NCBI GenBank assembly: GCA_900315315.1
Contig: OMYT01000017.1
Location: 1 to 64,000 of the forward strand
Direction: 5' to 3'
DNA from: an uncultured Eubacteriales bacterium
Lineage (GTDB): Bacteria > Bacillota > Clostridia > Christensenellales > Aristaeellaceae
Length of the DNA: 64,000 nt
The position numbers were made by a program, and so were the translations under genes. Position 1 is the stretch's first letter. Each line of letters starts with the position of its first letter. The notes under the pieces are model-generated. The model was not told the DNA's origin and did no database searches. It saw only the letters and a program-made list of their open reading frames with translations. Positions 1 through 8,834 of the stretch are shown here, in pieces.

Positions 1-968
1 GGGATTATGAGGAATATAAAAGCTTCGTGCTGCGGAACAGCGGGAATGACTGCATGTGGACCCGGCTGCAGGACGGGTTTCAGAGCCGGCTGATGGATCT
101 GTTCGGGATCACCGTGGCCCATCAGGCATGGAAACCCTATGTGGTATATCTGAACGGTCAGTACTGGGGCCATATGAACCTGCGGGAACGGGTGGACGAA
201 TATATGGTCGCGCAGTTTGAAGGGATGGATCTGGAGGATGCAGGCCAGATGGACCTGCTGGAGGCAAGCAGCAGAGCGAAGAACGGATCCAATACGGAAT
301 ACAAGGCCATGATCAAAAAGATCAAAGCCGGCAATCCGGCCAAAAAACAGGATGATCTGCAGTACATCCTAGACAACGTTGATGTGGACAATTATTTCTG
401 GTTTATGGGCTTCGAGATGTTCTTTGGCAACAGCGATATCGGCAATTTCCGCATCTACCGCCTGAACGCTCCCGGCAGCAAATGGAAATGGCTGATCAAC
501 GATCTGGACTACGGCCTGTGGAACTCCGGATTCAACAGTCCGAAGAGTTATACCAAGAAGAGCGGCATGGGTCAGCTCAATTTCGACAATACGATCTTTC
601 GGAAACTGCTGACCGTTCCGGAATACAAGGACCGGTACCTGACCGTATACGGCGAAATCTATCGAAAACTGACAACGGACACGATGATGGAAGTGCTGGA
701 CGAACTGGTGGAGCTGATAGAACCGGAGATGGTGCGGCACTGGGTCCGCTGGGGACCGGAAAACGACAGAGACATCATTTCCGAAGCGCCGAGGACGGCG
801 GAAGGTGCTTACAAATATTGGCAGAAGCGAGTGGAACGCCTCCGGAACGTGATCCGGAAACGGCCGACAAAGCTGTGGGATTTTACGAAAAAAGCCTTCG
901 GCCTGAGCAATGCGGAAATGGAGAAATACTTCGGTCCGAAACCGCCGATGCCGCCTGAAACCATCTGA
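1..968 (+). CDS. CotH kinase family protein, 3' part (5' end outside window)
   Basis: The reading frame is open from the first bases of the window (frame through base 3), so the gene starts upstream. The first visible residues read YEEYKSFVLRNSGND, which matches the conserved strand-turn of CotH proteins that precedes the kinase core, and the later W-K-W-L-I-N-D-L-D-Y-G segment (near base 490) matches the CotH metal/ATP-binding Asp region. CotH proteins are atypical protein kinases, first known from spore coats; clostridial versions are often exported. About 320 residues are visible; the tail ends in a short Pro-rich stretch. An internal GTG at base 27 is unlikely to be the start because homology-like sequence continues before it. 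Family call is firm, substrate unknown. Confidence 0.85.
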   Translation, partial: DYEEYKSFVLRNSGNDCMWTRLQDGFQSRLMDLFGITVAHQAWKPYVVYLNGQYWGHMNLRERVDEYMVAQFEGMDLEDAGQMDLLEASSRAKNGSNTEYKAMIKKIKAGNPAKKQDDLQYILDNVDVDNYFWFMGFEMFFGNSDIGNFRIYRLNAPGSKWKWLINDLDYGLWNSGFNSPKSYTKKSGMGQLNFDNTIFRKLLTVPEYKDRYLTVYGEIYRKLTTDTMMEVLDELVELIEPEMVRHWVRWGPENDRDIISEAPRTAEGAYKYWQKRVERLRNVIRKRPTKLWDFTKKAFGLSNAEMEKYFGPKPPMPPETI

Positions 969-1088
969 TCCGGACGGACAGGCTCACCGGACGGATCTTC
1001 CTTCGGATGAAATATATAACAGCTCCGAATTGGCAGAGAATGTAGTAAAGATTAGCTGAATGAACGTCAATGTATCGACAGGCAGTGT

Positions 1089-1119
1089 GACCATGGTCTT
1101 CGGATCATGGCCTTTTTTG
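1089..1119 (+). terminator. Rho-independent terminator-like hairpin
   Basis: An imperfect inverted repeat (GACCATG / CATGGCC with one mismatch) is followed by TTTTTTG. It lies 120 bases after the CotH-like gene and probably ends that transcript. The rest of the 438-base gap (969-1406) holds a possible promoter, a short ribosome-bound mini-ORF and a dispersed repeat, listed separately. Confidence 0.5.
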
Positions 1120-1140
1120 TTTGCGGACAAAGAAAAAACC

Positions 1141-1170
1141 TTGTAAATGTTACGACGGCTACACTAAAAT
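1141..1170 (+). promoter_or_regulatory. Possible sigma-A promoter (TTGTAA-18-TAAAAT)
   Basis: TTGTAA at 1141-1146 and TAAAAT at 1165-1170 are separated by 18 bases. It points to the exported protein at 1407. Downstream, near 1230, an AGGAGG-like site precedes a nine-codon ORF (MNKMKGFRT) that looks like a truncated gene start. Weak -35, so moderate confidence. Confidence 0.35.
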
Positions 1171-1280
1171 GAGTATGGATGATCACATGACATGTTTCTG
1201 ATCAACTGAAGGCGGAGGATCTGCGGATATGAATAAGATGAAGGGGTTCCGGACCTGACTGGAGTTGCTGTTACTTCTTC

Positions 1281-1320
1281 GGAAGCAGGGCTTTTTTCAT
1301 TTTTGGCGAATATTCAGATA
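1281..1320 (+). repeat. Dispersed repeat copy 1 (terminator half + CGAATATTCAGAT)
   Basis: Contains GAAGCAGGGCTTTTTTC then GGCGAATATTCAGATA. The same two blocks in the same order occur at 29315, 31895 and 40164, always in an intergenic gap 50-100 bases before a gene start. Upstream CTTC-TTCG-GAAG-CAG can fold as a hairpin before the T-run, so the first half probably acts as a terminator for the preceding transcript. Confidence 0.7.
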
Positions 1321-1406
1321 TAGATGGAGTCGGTTTTCTACAGCTCTGGAATGGACTTCATTGTGATCTCCGGAGCAGACTAACACGTAAAAGGAAGGAA
1401 AAGATC

Positions 1407-2945
1407 ATGAAAAAGGGATTGATTCTGTTACTTGCTGTGCTGCTGATTGCCTGCCTGGCGGTTTCAGTCGGGGCTGCGGAGGACCGGTCGCCGGCAGATG
1501 CTCGGACAAACCTGGAAAATGCCGGCTTCCTGGTACAGGACGGTATTCTGTATGAGTTTGACACCTTGCGGCTGGCGTCGGAGGGGAAGGTGCTGACGGT
1601 TTTCGGGAATAATGCCGGATCCGCCTATGTGATCTTGAATCTGCCTCCGGCTCCGGAGCAGGATGCGGCTCCCGGTGACGCGGAACGGAACTGGGATCCC
1701 GAAATGCCCACTGCCTATGATGATCCGGAGGTGGAGAACTATCCGGAGAATCCTTATTTTGCTCCTGCCGGTATGCACTTCAAGCTCCGTCAGGATGAAG
1801 CGGTGGTGGTGATTACCAAACTGCCGGATCCCTGCAAATACTGGTCTTTCATCGTCTATGACATGTTCTCGGCGGTGATGGAAGGAAAGGATTACTCCAC
1901 TACCCAGGGCTTTTTCAAGGTCGGCAACGAACGGTCCGGGGATTATCATACGATCTTTGCTTCTGTCGGATCTCCCGTCAACCTGCTGAACGCGAAGCAT
2001 GACGGAGACAGCCCCTTCGGTACGGAAACGGTGATCGTGATCTGTGCCAACAGCACGGTGCGCGATACCGTGCTGAAACAGCTGGCTGAGGCCGGATATC
2101 CGGAAGATATCGTCAATGTGATGGAAATTCCTTCCGGCGTTTACAGGGTCGGCCTGGAAAAGGGCCGGGATACCTTCAGCCTCTTCGGTCGGATCTCCCA
2201 GCCGGAGGATCGGGAAGCCTATGAGAAATATATGAAAGGCCTGGCGGAGAACGCGACCGTCCTGCGGGTGACTCCGAAGGAGGAAGTGGAAGAGGCGCCG
2301 TTCCCTGTGGCGCCGCTGCAGGCCCGGGGCTCGGGGCACCATGAAACCGAAAAGCTTGTCAATGCGGCGGAAAACCTCGATACGATCCGCAGGAATATTC
2401 TCGATCAGTACAAGGATGAGTACGACTATGAAGAGTTTTTCACCACCATTCCTTTCTATGACGGGATCACTTCCTACCTGAACGACATGAATGCCCAGGG
2501 CGATGTGCATGACGCGGCTTATCTGATCTCTGGCGATTTTGAACTGAAGAGCGATGAAGATTTTGTGGTGGTTTACGGTGTGAATCATGCCTATACCGGG
2601 AAGGCTCATTATTTCAACGCGGTGCTTCATGAACGTCCTATGGTAAACGGGGTCTGCACCATCTATGATTCCATGTTGGCGGGTTCTGCCGCGCAATATA
2701 TCGGAGAGCATCAGGATGAGGCTGAAGGCTACTATGTTTACAAAATGGCCCGCACGCCCATGGACGAACATACAGCCGTCATTCCATATGCCACCGGCAA
2801 CGAACAGGGACGGTATTACGGCGTTGACAACGGAAGTCCAGTCTTTATCCTCTTTCGGGTCTATCTGGATGAAACAGGGGTGGGAGCTGATTATTATGAG
2901 CTTGTTTATGACCGGGTCATTGTTTTCCACAAGAAAACCAAATAA
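1407..2945 (+). CDS. Exported protein of unknown function, 512 aa
   Basis: A Lys-Lys start followed by a hydrophobic stretch and a VGAAEDR junction is a signal peptide; LIAC at residues 13-16 could alternatively be a lipobox. The start is supported by AGGAAGG nine bases upstream. The mature part is acidic, with no membrane segment and no motif I recognise. Residues 90-120 are Pro/Asp/Glu-rich, and the C-terminal half (from about residue 310) looks like a second globular domain. It sits alone behind dispersed repeat copy 1 and precedes the hybrid kinase gene. Coding nature is clear from length and codon use; function is unknown. Confidence 0.8.
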   Translation: MKKGLILLLAVLLIACLAVSVGAAEDRSPADARTNLENAGFLVQDGILYEFDTLRLASEGKVLTVFGNNAGSAYVILNLPPAPEQDAAPGDAERNWDPEMPTAYDDPEVENYPENPYFAPAGMHFKLRQDEAVVVITKLPDPCKYWSFIVYDMFSAVMEGKDYSTTQGFFKVGNERSGDYHTIFASVGSPVNLLNAKHDGDSPFGTETVIVICANSTVRDTVLKQLAEAGYPEDIVNVMEIPSGVYRVGLEKGRDTFSLFGRISQPEDREAYEKYMKGLAENATVLRVTPKEEVEEAPFPVAPLQARGSGHHETEKLVNAAENLDTIRRNILDQYKDEYDYEEFFTTIPFYDGITSYLNDMNAQGDVHDAAYLISGDFELKSDEDFVVVYGVNHAYTGKAHYFNAVLHERPMVNGVCTIYDSMLAGSAAQYIGEHQDEAEGYYVYKMARTPMDEHTAVIPYATGNEQGRYYGVDNGSPVFILFRVYLDETGVGADYYELVYDRVIVFHKKTK

Positions 2946-2953
2946 TTCCGGGA

Positions 2954-3079
2954 AAGAAGGTTTATCTGCCCATCGCGGCGCTGGGCGAAGCTTACGGTCT
3001 GATGTCTTTGGTGCTTGAAGGGGTTGTTCCCCATACGGAAGCCTGTATGAAGGGAGCTCTTTATGAACTTAATAAATGA
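2954..3079 (+). pseudogene. Possible 3' gene remnant overlapping the kinase start
   Basis: In a frame different from both neighbours, about 40 codons read as well-formed protein (including LPIAALGEAYGLMSLVLEG) and end with TGA at 3077-3079, 17 bases inside the histidine kinase gene. There is no start codon with a ribosome site. I read it as the 3' end of a lost gene whose stop once overlapped the kinase start. Low confidence: 40 codons can be open by chance. Confidence 0.3.
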
Positions 3080-5519
3080 AGAAAAGGACATGAATACAAT
3101 TGAAGAATTGGTTGCTACGAACCGTTTGCTGACTGATTTAACAGAAGCAGGAAGCTGGGTGATCGACTATGCACCGGACGGTTCTGTGGCATCTGTACAA
3201 TGGGGCGATGGCTTCCGCAGACTGATGGGTTATAAAGACTGGCATGATTTTCCGAATGAGTTGGAATCCTTCGTGCAGGGGATTCATCCGGAAGACAGGA
3301 AAGCTTTTGTTGAAGGGATTACTACCAATGTTTTTGATGAAAGCATCATGAGAACAGCGGGATATGATTTCCGCTTTTTCAAAAAGGACGGTTCTATCCG
3401 GTGGCTTCGCAGCAAGGGGATGCTGAGTCGGGATTCCGAAGGCAGACCGTTACAGTACAGAGGCGTGACGATTGATATCACCAAGGAGAAGGAGCACGAT
3501 GCTCTGTACGTCGAACTGCAGAACGAAGCAGCGTCTCTCAACACCATTCATGAAATGCTCGGATCCGGCAAATGGACAATGGATTTTGATGAAACCGGTG
3601 CGATGGTCCGGGTAACCTGGAGCGATGAATTTCGAAGAATGATCGGGTATCATGGCATGGATGACTTTCCGGATGTACTGGAATCCTGGTCCGACCTGCT
3701 ACATCCTGATGACAGGGAGCGTGTACTGAAGGAGTATAATGAAACGATCTCCGACTATACCGGGCAAAAGACCTATGATGTGGAGTACCGTCTGCGGACA
3801 AAAAACAGAGGATATCGCTGGTATCGGGCTGTTGGCAAACCCACTCGCCGTCCCGATGGTTCTCCTATCACCTACATAGGTGTTTTCATGGACATCACAG
3901 AACAAAAGAAAATGATGCAGGAACTGGCAGAACAGCGTGAATCGCTGAGCGTTGCGCTGGAAGACGCCAATCAGGCCAATAAGGCGAAAACAGCTTTCCT
4001 GTCAAACATGAGCCATGAAATCCGCACACCTATGAACGCGATCATCGGTCTGGACCGAATTGCATTGAATGATCCCGGCATTTCTGAAGCGACACGGGAG
4101 CATCTTGAGAAGATCGGGCTGTCGGCGCAGCATCTGCTTAGCATTATCAACGACATTCTTGATATGAACCGCATCGAGTCCGGGCGTATGACCGTGAACA
4201 ATGAAGAGTTTTCTTTTGCGAAGCTGCTGTCCCAGGTCAATACGATGATAAGCGGCCAGTGCAGAGAAAAGGGCCTTGAGTATGTGTGCCGTGTGAATGG
4301 CTCGGTCGGCGATTATTATATCGGTGACGATATGAAGCTACGAGAGGTTTTGATCAATATTCTTGGGAATGCAGTCAAGTTTACACCATCAGGCGGAACT
4401 GTCACATTTATTGTGGAATCAACCGCACGATTCAATGGAAAATCCACTTTGCGCTTTATCATCAGCGATACGGGCATTGGGATGAGTCAGGAGTATCTTC
4501 CGAAGCTGTTTGATGCGTTCAGCCAGGAGGACTCATCCAGAACAAGCCGCTTTGGAAGCACAGGTCTGGGAATGGCCATCACCAGGAGTCTGGTTGAACT
4601 GATGAACGGCACGATTTCAGTGGAGAGCGAAAAGCATAAAGGAACGACGTTTACCGTTATGGTTACACTGATCGACAGCGATCGCAAAAGCGCCGGGGAA
4701 GAAGAAAATGATCTGGATCCCCAGGAACTGTGCGTGCTGGTGATTGATGACGATCCGATCGCCTGTGAACATGCACAGCTTGTGCTGGGGCAGGTTGGCG
4801 TGAACTGTGAAAAAGCGTTCTCCGGGGCGGAAGGCTTGCAGATGGCGGAAGTGCGCTATGCCAGGAGGGAACCCTATAACCTGATTCTGGTGGATTGGCG
4901 CATGCCTGACATGGACGGTGTGGAGACGACACGCCGAATCCGGGATGCCGTGGGGGATGAAACGCCGGTAATTATACTCACCTCATATAATTGGGATGAT
5001 ATTGAGGAGGAAGCTAGGGCGGCAGGAGTTGATACATTTGTTGCGAAACCGCTCTTTGCCGGGGCGGTGCTGGATGAATTCAGGGAAGCTTTCAAAAAGA
5101 AAAAAACGGAGCTTGTCCGGGAAACGGCAGAGCTGAAAGGGCGCAGAGTGCTTCTGGCGGAAGATGTCACGGTAAACGCCGAAATCATGATGATGGTGCT
5201 TTCCATGCGGGAGATTCGGGCCGACCATGCGGAAAACGGGCGCATTGCTTTGGAAATGTTTGAGGAACACGAAGAAGGCTATTATGATGCGATTCTGATG
5301 GATATGCGGATGCCGGAGATGGATGGACTGGAGGCGACCCGGAGAATCAGGGCTGCTGACAAATCTGATGCAAAGAAAATTCCTATCATAGCGTTAACGG
5401 CAAACGCTTTTGATGAGGATGTTCAGCAAAGCATGCAGGCCGGTTTAAATGCCCATCTTTCCAAGCCTGTGGAGCCGGAAACGCTGTTTAAGACGCTGGA
5501 AGAACTGATAAAGCCCTGA
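3063..5519 (+). CDS. Hybrid sensor histidine kinase: PAS-PAS-HisKA-HATPase-REC-REC
   Basis: Two PAS domains (about residues 25-145 and 155-285, each with a PAC-like end such as YRGVTIDIT and YIGVFMDIT) precede a HisKA domain with the phospho-acceptor in FLSNMSHEIRTPMNAIIG (His318). The ATP-binding domain follows (residues 370-535; N box LREVLINILGNAVKFTP, G boxes DTGIGM and STGLGM). Two receiver domains complete the protein: the first has VIDDD, phospho-acceptor Asp in VDWRMPDMDG and Lys in VAKPL; the second has LAEDV, LMDMRMPEMDG and LSKPVEP. No membrane segment is present, so sensing is cytoplasmic. No partner regulator with an output domain lies nearby. GGGAG before ATG 3063 supports the start. 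The next gene is an exported solute-binding-type protein. Confidence 0.95.
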   Translation: MNLINEEKDMNTIEELVATNRLLTDLTEAGSWVIDYAPDGSVASVQWGDGFRRLMGYKDWHDFPNELESFVQGIHPEDRKAFVEGITTNVFDESIMRTAGYDFRFFKKDGSIRWLRSKGMLSRDSEGRPLQYRGVTIDITKEKEHDALYVELQNEAASLNTIHEMLGSGKWTMDFDETGAMVRVTWSDEFRRMIGYHGMDDFPDVLESWSDLLHPDDRERVLKEYNETISDYTGQKTYDVEYRLRTKNRGYRWYRAVGKPTRRPDGSPITYIGVFMDITEQKKMMQELAEQRESLSVALEDANQANKAKTAFLSNMSHEIRTPMNAIIGLDRIALNDPGISEATREHLEKIGLSAQHLLSIINDILDMNRIESGRMTVNNEEFSFAKLLSQVNTMISGQCREKGLEYVCRVNGSVGDYYIGDDMKLREVLINILGNAVKFTPSGGTVTFIVESTARFNGKSTLRFIISDTGIGMSQEYLPKLFDAFSQEDSSRTSRFGSTGLGMAITRSLVELMNGTISVESEKHKGTTFTVMVTLIDSDRKSAGEEENDLDPQELCVLVIDDDPIACEHAQLVLGQVGVNCEKAFSGAEGLQMAEVRYARREPYNLILVDWRMPDMDGVETTRRIRDAVGDETPVIILTSYNWDDIEEEARAAGVDTFVAKPLFAGAVLDEFREAFKKKKTELVRETAELKGRRVLLAEDVTVNAEIMMMVLSMREIRADHAENGRIALEMFEEHEEGYYDAILMDMRMPEMDGLEATRRIRAADKSDAKKIPIIALTANAFDEDVQQSMQAGLNAHLSKPVEPETLFKTLEELIKP

Positions 5520-5603
5520 TTTGGTGTTCGGTGAGGGCTTCGGAGGATGATCTGCGCCGGAAGGCGTTTCCGATAAAAATGAAAAGGAAAAAGGAGCAAA
5601 ACG

Positions 5604-6632
5604 ATGAAGAAACTGTTTTCATTAACCGTAGTTCTTCTGCTGGCAATGAGCATATTGACGGTTCCGTCAATGGCTGCGGGGGAGAATGACGGAGGTGCCT
5701 ACGGCTATTTATCTTATCTAAGTATGACAGAAGCGGATTATGTTTCAAGGCATGAAGCCGAACGGCTTGCGTTTGATTATCTGGAAGAACATGGTGTTTT
5801 GGAATCCGTCGACCGGGGAAGTCCGCGAACGAAGATGATTGCTTATGATTCGCTGGACGCCTTGTTTATGGCGTTGCAGACCGGTGAAATCAATGCCGTG
5901 GATGTACCGAGTTGCACGGCAAGATATATGTGCGCAGTAAATGATCAAGTGAAACAGGCCGTTCTGTATCATCCGGAAAAGGCACAGGGATTCTCACAGG
6001 ATCTGCTGGATCGCCTCTGCAGCGGTTACTCATTTATGATGCTGGAAGAGAATACGGAACTGCGGGATCAGTTCAATGAAGCTATTTCCGCCATGAAGGC
6101 AGACGGTGCCCTGGACCGCCTGATCAAAGAGCAGATAGACGATGTAATTGCGGGTAAAGATGCTGTACCGATCGAAATGCCTGTGTTTGAAGGCGCAAAG
6201 ACAGTGAGGATAGGTGTTACCGGAGCTATACCGCCCATGGATTATATGACTCCTTATGGCATCCCGGCAGGCTTTAATACAGCCGTGCTGGCTGAGATCG
6301 GCACTCGTACAGGGGTTAATGTTGAATTGGTACAGGTGGACAGCGTGAGCCGTGCGCTTGCGCTTTCTCAGGGTTATGTGGACGCTGTGTTCTGGACCCG
6401 TGGATCATCAGAGGGAATGGTCAGGGATGGTATTTCTTCGATGAGTGAAGAAGAACTGAAAGCATACCAACAGAAAAAGGCAGCAGAGCACACAGAAGAA
6501 GAAAATGCGATCATGAGTGCCCTCCGTCGGTCTTTTCCATTTGAAGAATATGCTTGCAGAGATATGCCGGAAGGTGCGATCGTCACGGTTCCATACTACA
6601 CAGACCTGAATGTGCTGGTCGTCCGGAAGTGA
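5604..6632 (+). CDS. Exported solute-binding (family 3-like) protein
   Basis: Signal peptide at residues 1-25 (MKKLFSLTVV...SMAAG). Two segments resemble bacterial extracellular solute-binding family 3: residues 65-165 look like the C-terminal lobe (IAYDSLDALFMALQTGEINAVD, then a DGALDRLIKEQ end), and residues 195-270 look like a second N-terminal lobe (VRIGVTGAIPPMDYM, GIPAGFNTAVLAEIG). The protein may thus be a permuted or tandem partial duplication. No permease or ATPase gene adjoins. AAAGGAG precedes ATG 5604. It is 84 bases after the hybrid kinase and could be co-transcribed with it, but the kinase has no membrane segment with which to read a periplasm-side ligand. Confidence 0.75.
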   Translation: MKKLFSLTVVLLLAMSILTVPSMAAGENDGGAYGYLSYLSMTEADYVSRHEAERLAFDYLEEHGVLESVDRGSPRTKMIAYDSLDALFMALQTGEINAVDVPSCTARYMCAVNDQVKQAVLYHPEKAQGFSQDLLDRLCSGYSFMMLEENTELRDQFNEAISAMKADGALDRLIKEQIDDVIAGKDAVPIEMPVFEGAKTVRIGVTGAIPPMDYMTPYGIPAGFNTAVLAEIGTRTGVNVELVQVDSVSRALALSQGYVDAVFWTRGSSEGMVRDGISSMSEEELKAYQQKKAAEHTEEENAIMSALRRSFPFEEYACRDMPEGAIVTVPYYTDLNVLVVRK

Positions 6633-6703
6633 CCGTTCCGTGGGTCGGGAATAATGATGTTTTGTCAGTAGCAGAAATGATTTAAAAATGGAGGATATGC
6701 TGT

Positions 6704-6934
6704 ATGGCCATGCCTTTTGAGCCTGAAGAGATTGATGATCTGGATGATTCCCTGCTGGATACGATGGATCAGGAGGAAATGGTGGATTTCCGGGATCAGC
6801 TCCAGGAAACACTGGATCAGATGATGACCTGGGAACCGGATCCGGACAGGAATGAGGACGCATATTACGAGTGGCAGGACCGGGTCAATGTTCTGCAGGA
6901 TCTGATTGACGTGATTGATATGCGGACGGAGTGA
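6704..6934 (+). CDS. Small acidic protein, 76 aa, founder of a local family
   Basis: Starts MAMPFEPEEIDD and is strongly acidic; residues 31-76 are predicted helix (LQETLDQMM, EPDPD, YYEWQDRVNVLQDLID). AGGAGG-like GGAGGATATGCTGT supports ATG 6704. The same sequence family appears four more times in the window: as an N-terminal fragment (11300), an internally deleted copy (12167), a 13-codon 3' remnant (25557) and as the last 46 residues of L-serine dehydratase (18178-18318; about 27 of 46 positions identical by eye). No function is known to me. Its repeated appearance at gene borders suggests a gene that is easily duplicated or fused. Confidence 0.8.
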   Translation: MAMPFEPEEIDDLDDSLLDTMDQEEMVDFRDQLQETLDQMMTWEPDPDRNEDAYYEWQDRVNVLQDLIDVIDMRTE

Positions 6935-6950
6935 GGATAACCAAAACGGT

Positions 6951-8035
6951 ATGAGCAGCTTGAAGTTTGTATTTGTCCACGGCCTGTCCGGATGGGGCAG
7001 TTATGATAAGGCATACCGCAGGCTGCCCTATTGGGGTATGCGCGGCGGGGACCTGATGGGCTTTCTCAGGGTAAAGGGCTTCGATTGTTATCGGCCTCTG
7101 TTTCCCCGACCGGAAGCGCCTGGGACCGTGCCTGTGAACTGTATGCCCAGCTGGCCGGCAAACGGACGGATTACGGTAAAGCTCACAGCGGCATATACCG
7201 GCATGACCGGTATGGCCGCGATTTTTCCTCCTGCCCGCTGATTGCCGACTGGAATGATGATACCCGTCTGGTGCTGCTGGGGCATTCCTTTGGCGGAGCA
7301 ACGGTCCGAGTGTTTTCCGACCTGATGGCCCATGGGGATGAGGAAGAACGCGGGTCCGCCGATCCGGATGATCTATCTCCGCTTTTCGCTGGAGGAATGG
7401 AACAACGTGTCCATAGCATTGTGACGCTGGCTTCCCCGATGAACGGCGCTACAGCTTATGATCTTCATGAGGATCCGGGCTTTGATCCGGCCGGTGTCAA
7501 GGTGCCGCAGTGGAGTAAATACTGGGCGAGTGTGATGTCCAGAGGCGCAAGATCCAGGGAAGACGGGCGTGACATCCGGGATTATGCTGCTTATGATATG
7601 CATTTGGACCGGGCAAGGGAAATGAATGAACAAATCAGTACCTTGCCGGGGGTATATTATTTTTCTGTGCCATGCCGGGCTACGGAAAAATCCCCGGACG
7701 GAACCTGCCGGCCCGGTCGGGGAATGGAACCATTGTTTTATGCGCGGAGTTGCCAGATCGGCGCATACACCGGAAAGACCGCCGGCGGTATTGAGATTGA
7801 TGAACGCTGGCGGGATAACGACGGGCTTGTTAATACGATTTCCGCCATGGCTCCGGACGGTGCGCCTGCGAAACCGATGGATCGGGAACAGGTCCAACAT
7901 GGCATGTGGAATGTTTTTCCGGTGCTGAACGGAGATCATATGTGGCTGCAGGGCGGCCTTATGCATAAGCATGATGTTCGGCCGTTTTACCTGGACCTGC
8001 TGACGATGATCAGCGGACTGCCGATAAAGCGTTGA
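6951..8035 (+). pseudogene. Lipase-like alpha/beta hydrolase with a 1-base frameshift
   Basis: The first frame reads LKFVFVHGLSGWGSYD, LPYWGM, LRVKGFDCY and breaks at about base 7091; the next frame continues at ASVSPTGSAWDRACELYAQL with no gap in sense, so one base has been lost. The second part has the nucleophile elbow GHSFGGATVR, a catalytic-Asp/His-like end (NGDHMW) and a DYG..HS block typical of staphylococcal/Bacillus family I.5-I.6 triacylglycerol lipases. No signal peptide. It may be a true pseudogene or a sequence error; restoring one base in 7089-7093 yields about 361 residues. It starts 16 bases after the small acidic protein gene. Confidence 0.8.
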
Positions 8036-8048
8036 GGCAAAGCACAGG

Positions 8049-8474
8049 TTAATATCCTGCAGGATCTTTCACTATCTTCCTGGCAAACTCTGCTGCTGCA
8101 TTAAGGTCAGTCTCATCAGGCTTTCCTTTATGGACACCCTTGAATTCACCTTTACAGTGGAATTCTCTCTCGTCCATCGGGATGCCGGTCTTATCAGCTA
8201 CAGCCTTGACTTTTTTCCAAGTGGAATTCATCATCGCCGCTGATCCAAAGTTAACAATCCTGCCAACTTTTTCTTTGTCAAGCGATGAAACAAATGTTCT
8301 CACCTCGGGATCAATGGTGAAGGCATAGTAGGAGTTGCCCAGGAACAGGATGTCGATGGGCTCTGTGATCGGAGTGGAAATCGGCATTGCCTCAACTCCG
8401 ACAGCTTTGGCTATTGCTTCTGCAAGCCGTTTTGTATTTCCTGTTTTTGTGTAATATCTGACTGCGATTTTCAT
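8049..8474 (-). CDS. Flavodoxin family protein
   Basis: 141 residues with a Rossmann-like flavodoxin fold: YTKTGNTKRLAEAIA near the N-terminus is the FMN phosphate-binding loop (T/S-x-T-G-N-T), followed by LFLGNSYYAF (50s-60s loop) and a GSAAMMNST stretch at the position of the ring-binding loop. Likely an FMN electron carrier or a small FMN reductase acting in the cytoplasm. It is convergent with the broken lipase (13 bases apart). It lies 31 bases downstream of the gene remnant at 8506-8727 on the same strand and may use that promoter. Confidence 0.85.
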   Translation of the reverse strand: MKIAVRYYTKTGNTKRLAEAIAKAVGVEAMPISTPITEPIDILFLGNSYYAFTIDPEVRTFVSSLDKEKVGRIVNFGSAAMMNSTWKKVKAVADKTGIPMDEREFHCKGEFKGVHKGKPDETDLNAAAEFARKIVKDPAGY

Positions 8475-8505
8475 AGGTCTCTTGCATCCTTCCTATCAAG
8501 TACTC

Positions 8506-8727
8506 TTATTCAGCCCGGTTTTCGCCAACCGCCACGATGCGGCCGTCTCCATAGGGATCGCCGTAGCGTTCCTGCAGTGCGCCGTCAGGCAGGGAGTTGA
8601 GATAGTTGATCAGAGCCTCATTGTCGGCGGCCATATCCTGCAGCAGCGCGGTACAGCCTTCAAACATGGTGTATAGCCGGAGATCCGTTCTTTTGCGGCA
8701 AGGATATCATTGATTGTCAGTCCCATG
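8506..8727 (-). pseudogene. Two-frame gene remnant with intact promoter and ribosome site
   Basis: On the minus strand GGAGGAAAAAC precedes ATG 8727, which opens a frame reading MGLTINDILAAKERISGYTP and soon stops. At base 8667 another frame takes over and reads MFEGCTALLQDMAADNEALI... to TAA at 8506. The N-terminus resembles the start of threonine ammonia-lyase-type enzymes; I do not recognise the second part. The most economical reading is a gene with a frameshift, or two gene ends joined by a deletion. The neighbouring promoter at 8770-8798 is well formed, so the region is probably still transcribed into the flavodoxin gene. Confidence 0.5.
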
Positions 8728-8769
8728 TTTTTCCTCCGGAATGGTGTTAAATGGCTGCCGATAATTGAT

Positions 8770-8798
8770 ATTATGAAACGGAGGATGCATCCTGTCAA
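8770..8798 (-). promoter_or_regulatory. Promoter TTGACA-17-CATAAT (conserved-spacer class)
   Basis: On the minus strand TTGACA (8793-8798) and CATAAT (8770-8775) are 17 bases apart. The spacer shares ATGCATCCTCC-like sequence with three other minus-strand promoters at 31668, 40106 and 42921. It drives the remnant at 8727 and probably flavodoxin. Confidence 0.7.
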
Positions 8799-8834
8799 TG
8801 AAAAAAGAGACGGAATGATTCGCCCTTCTATCTG

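Noticed and set aside
1464-2930. Long open frame (488 codons) on the minus strand opposite the exported protein at 1407
   Set aside because: No ribosome site, His/Arg-rich shadow composition, and the plus strand has a signal peptide and good codon use.
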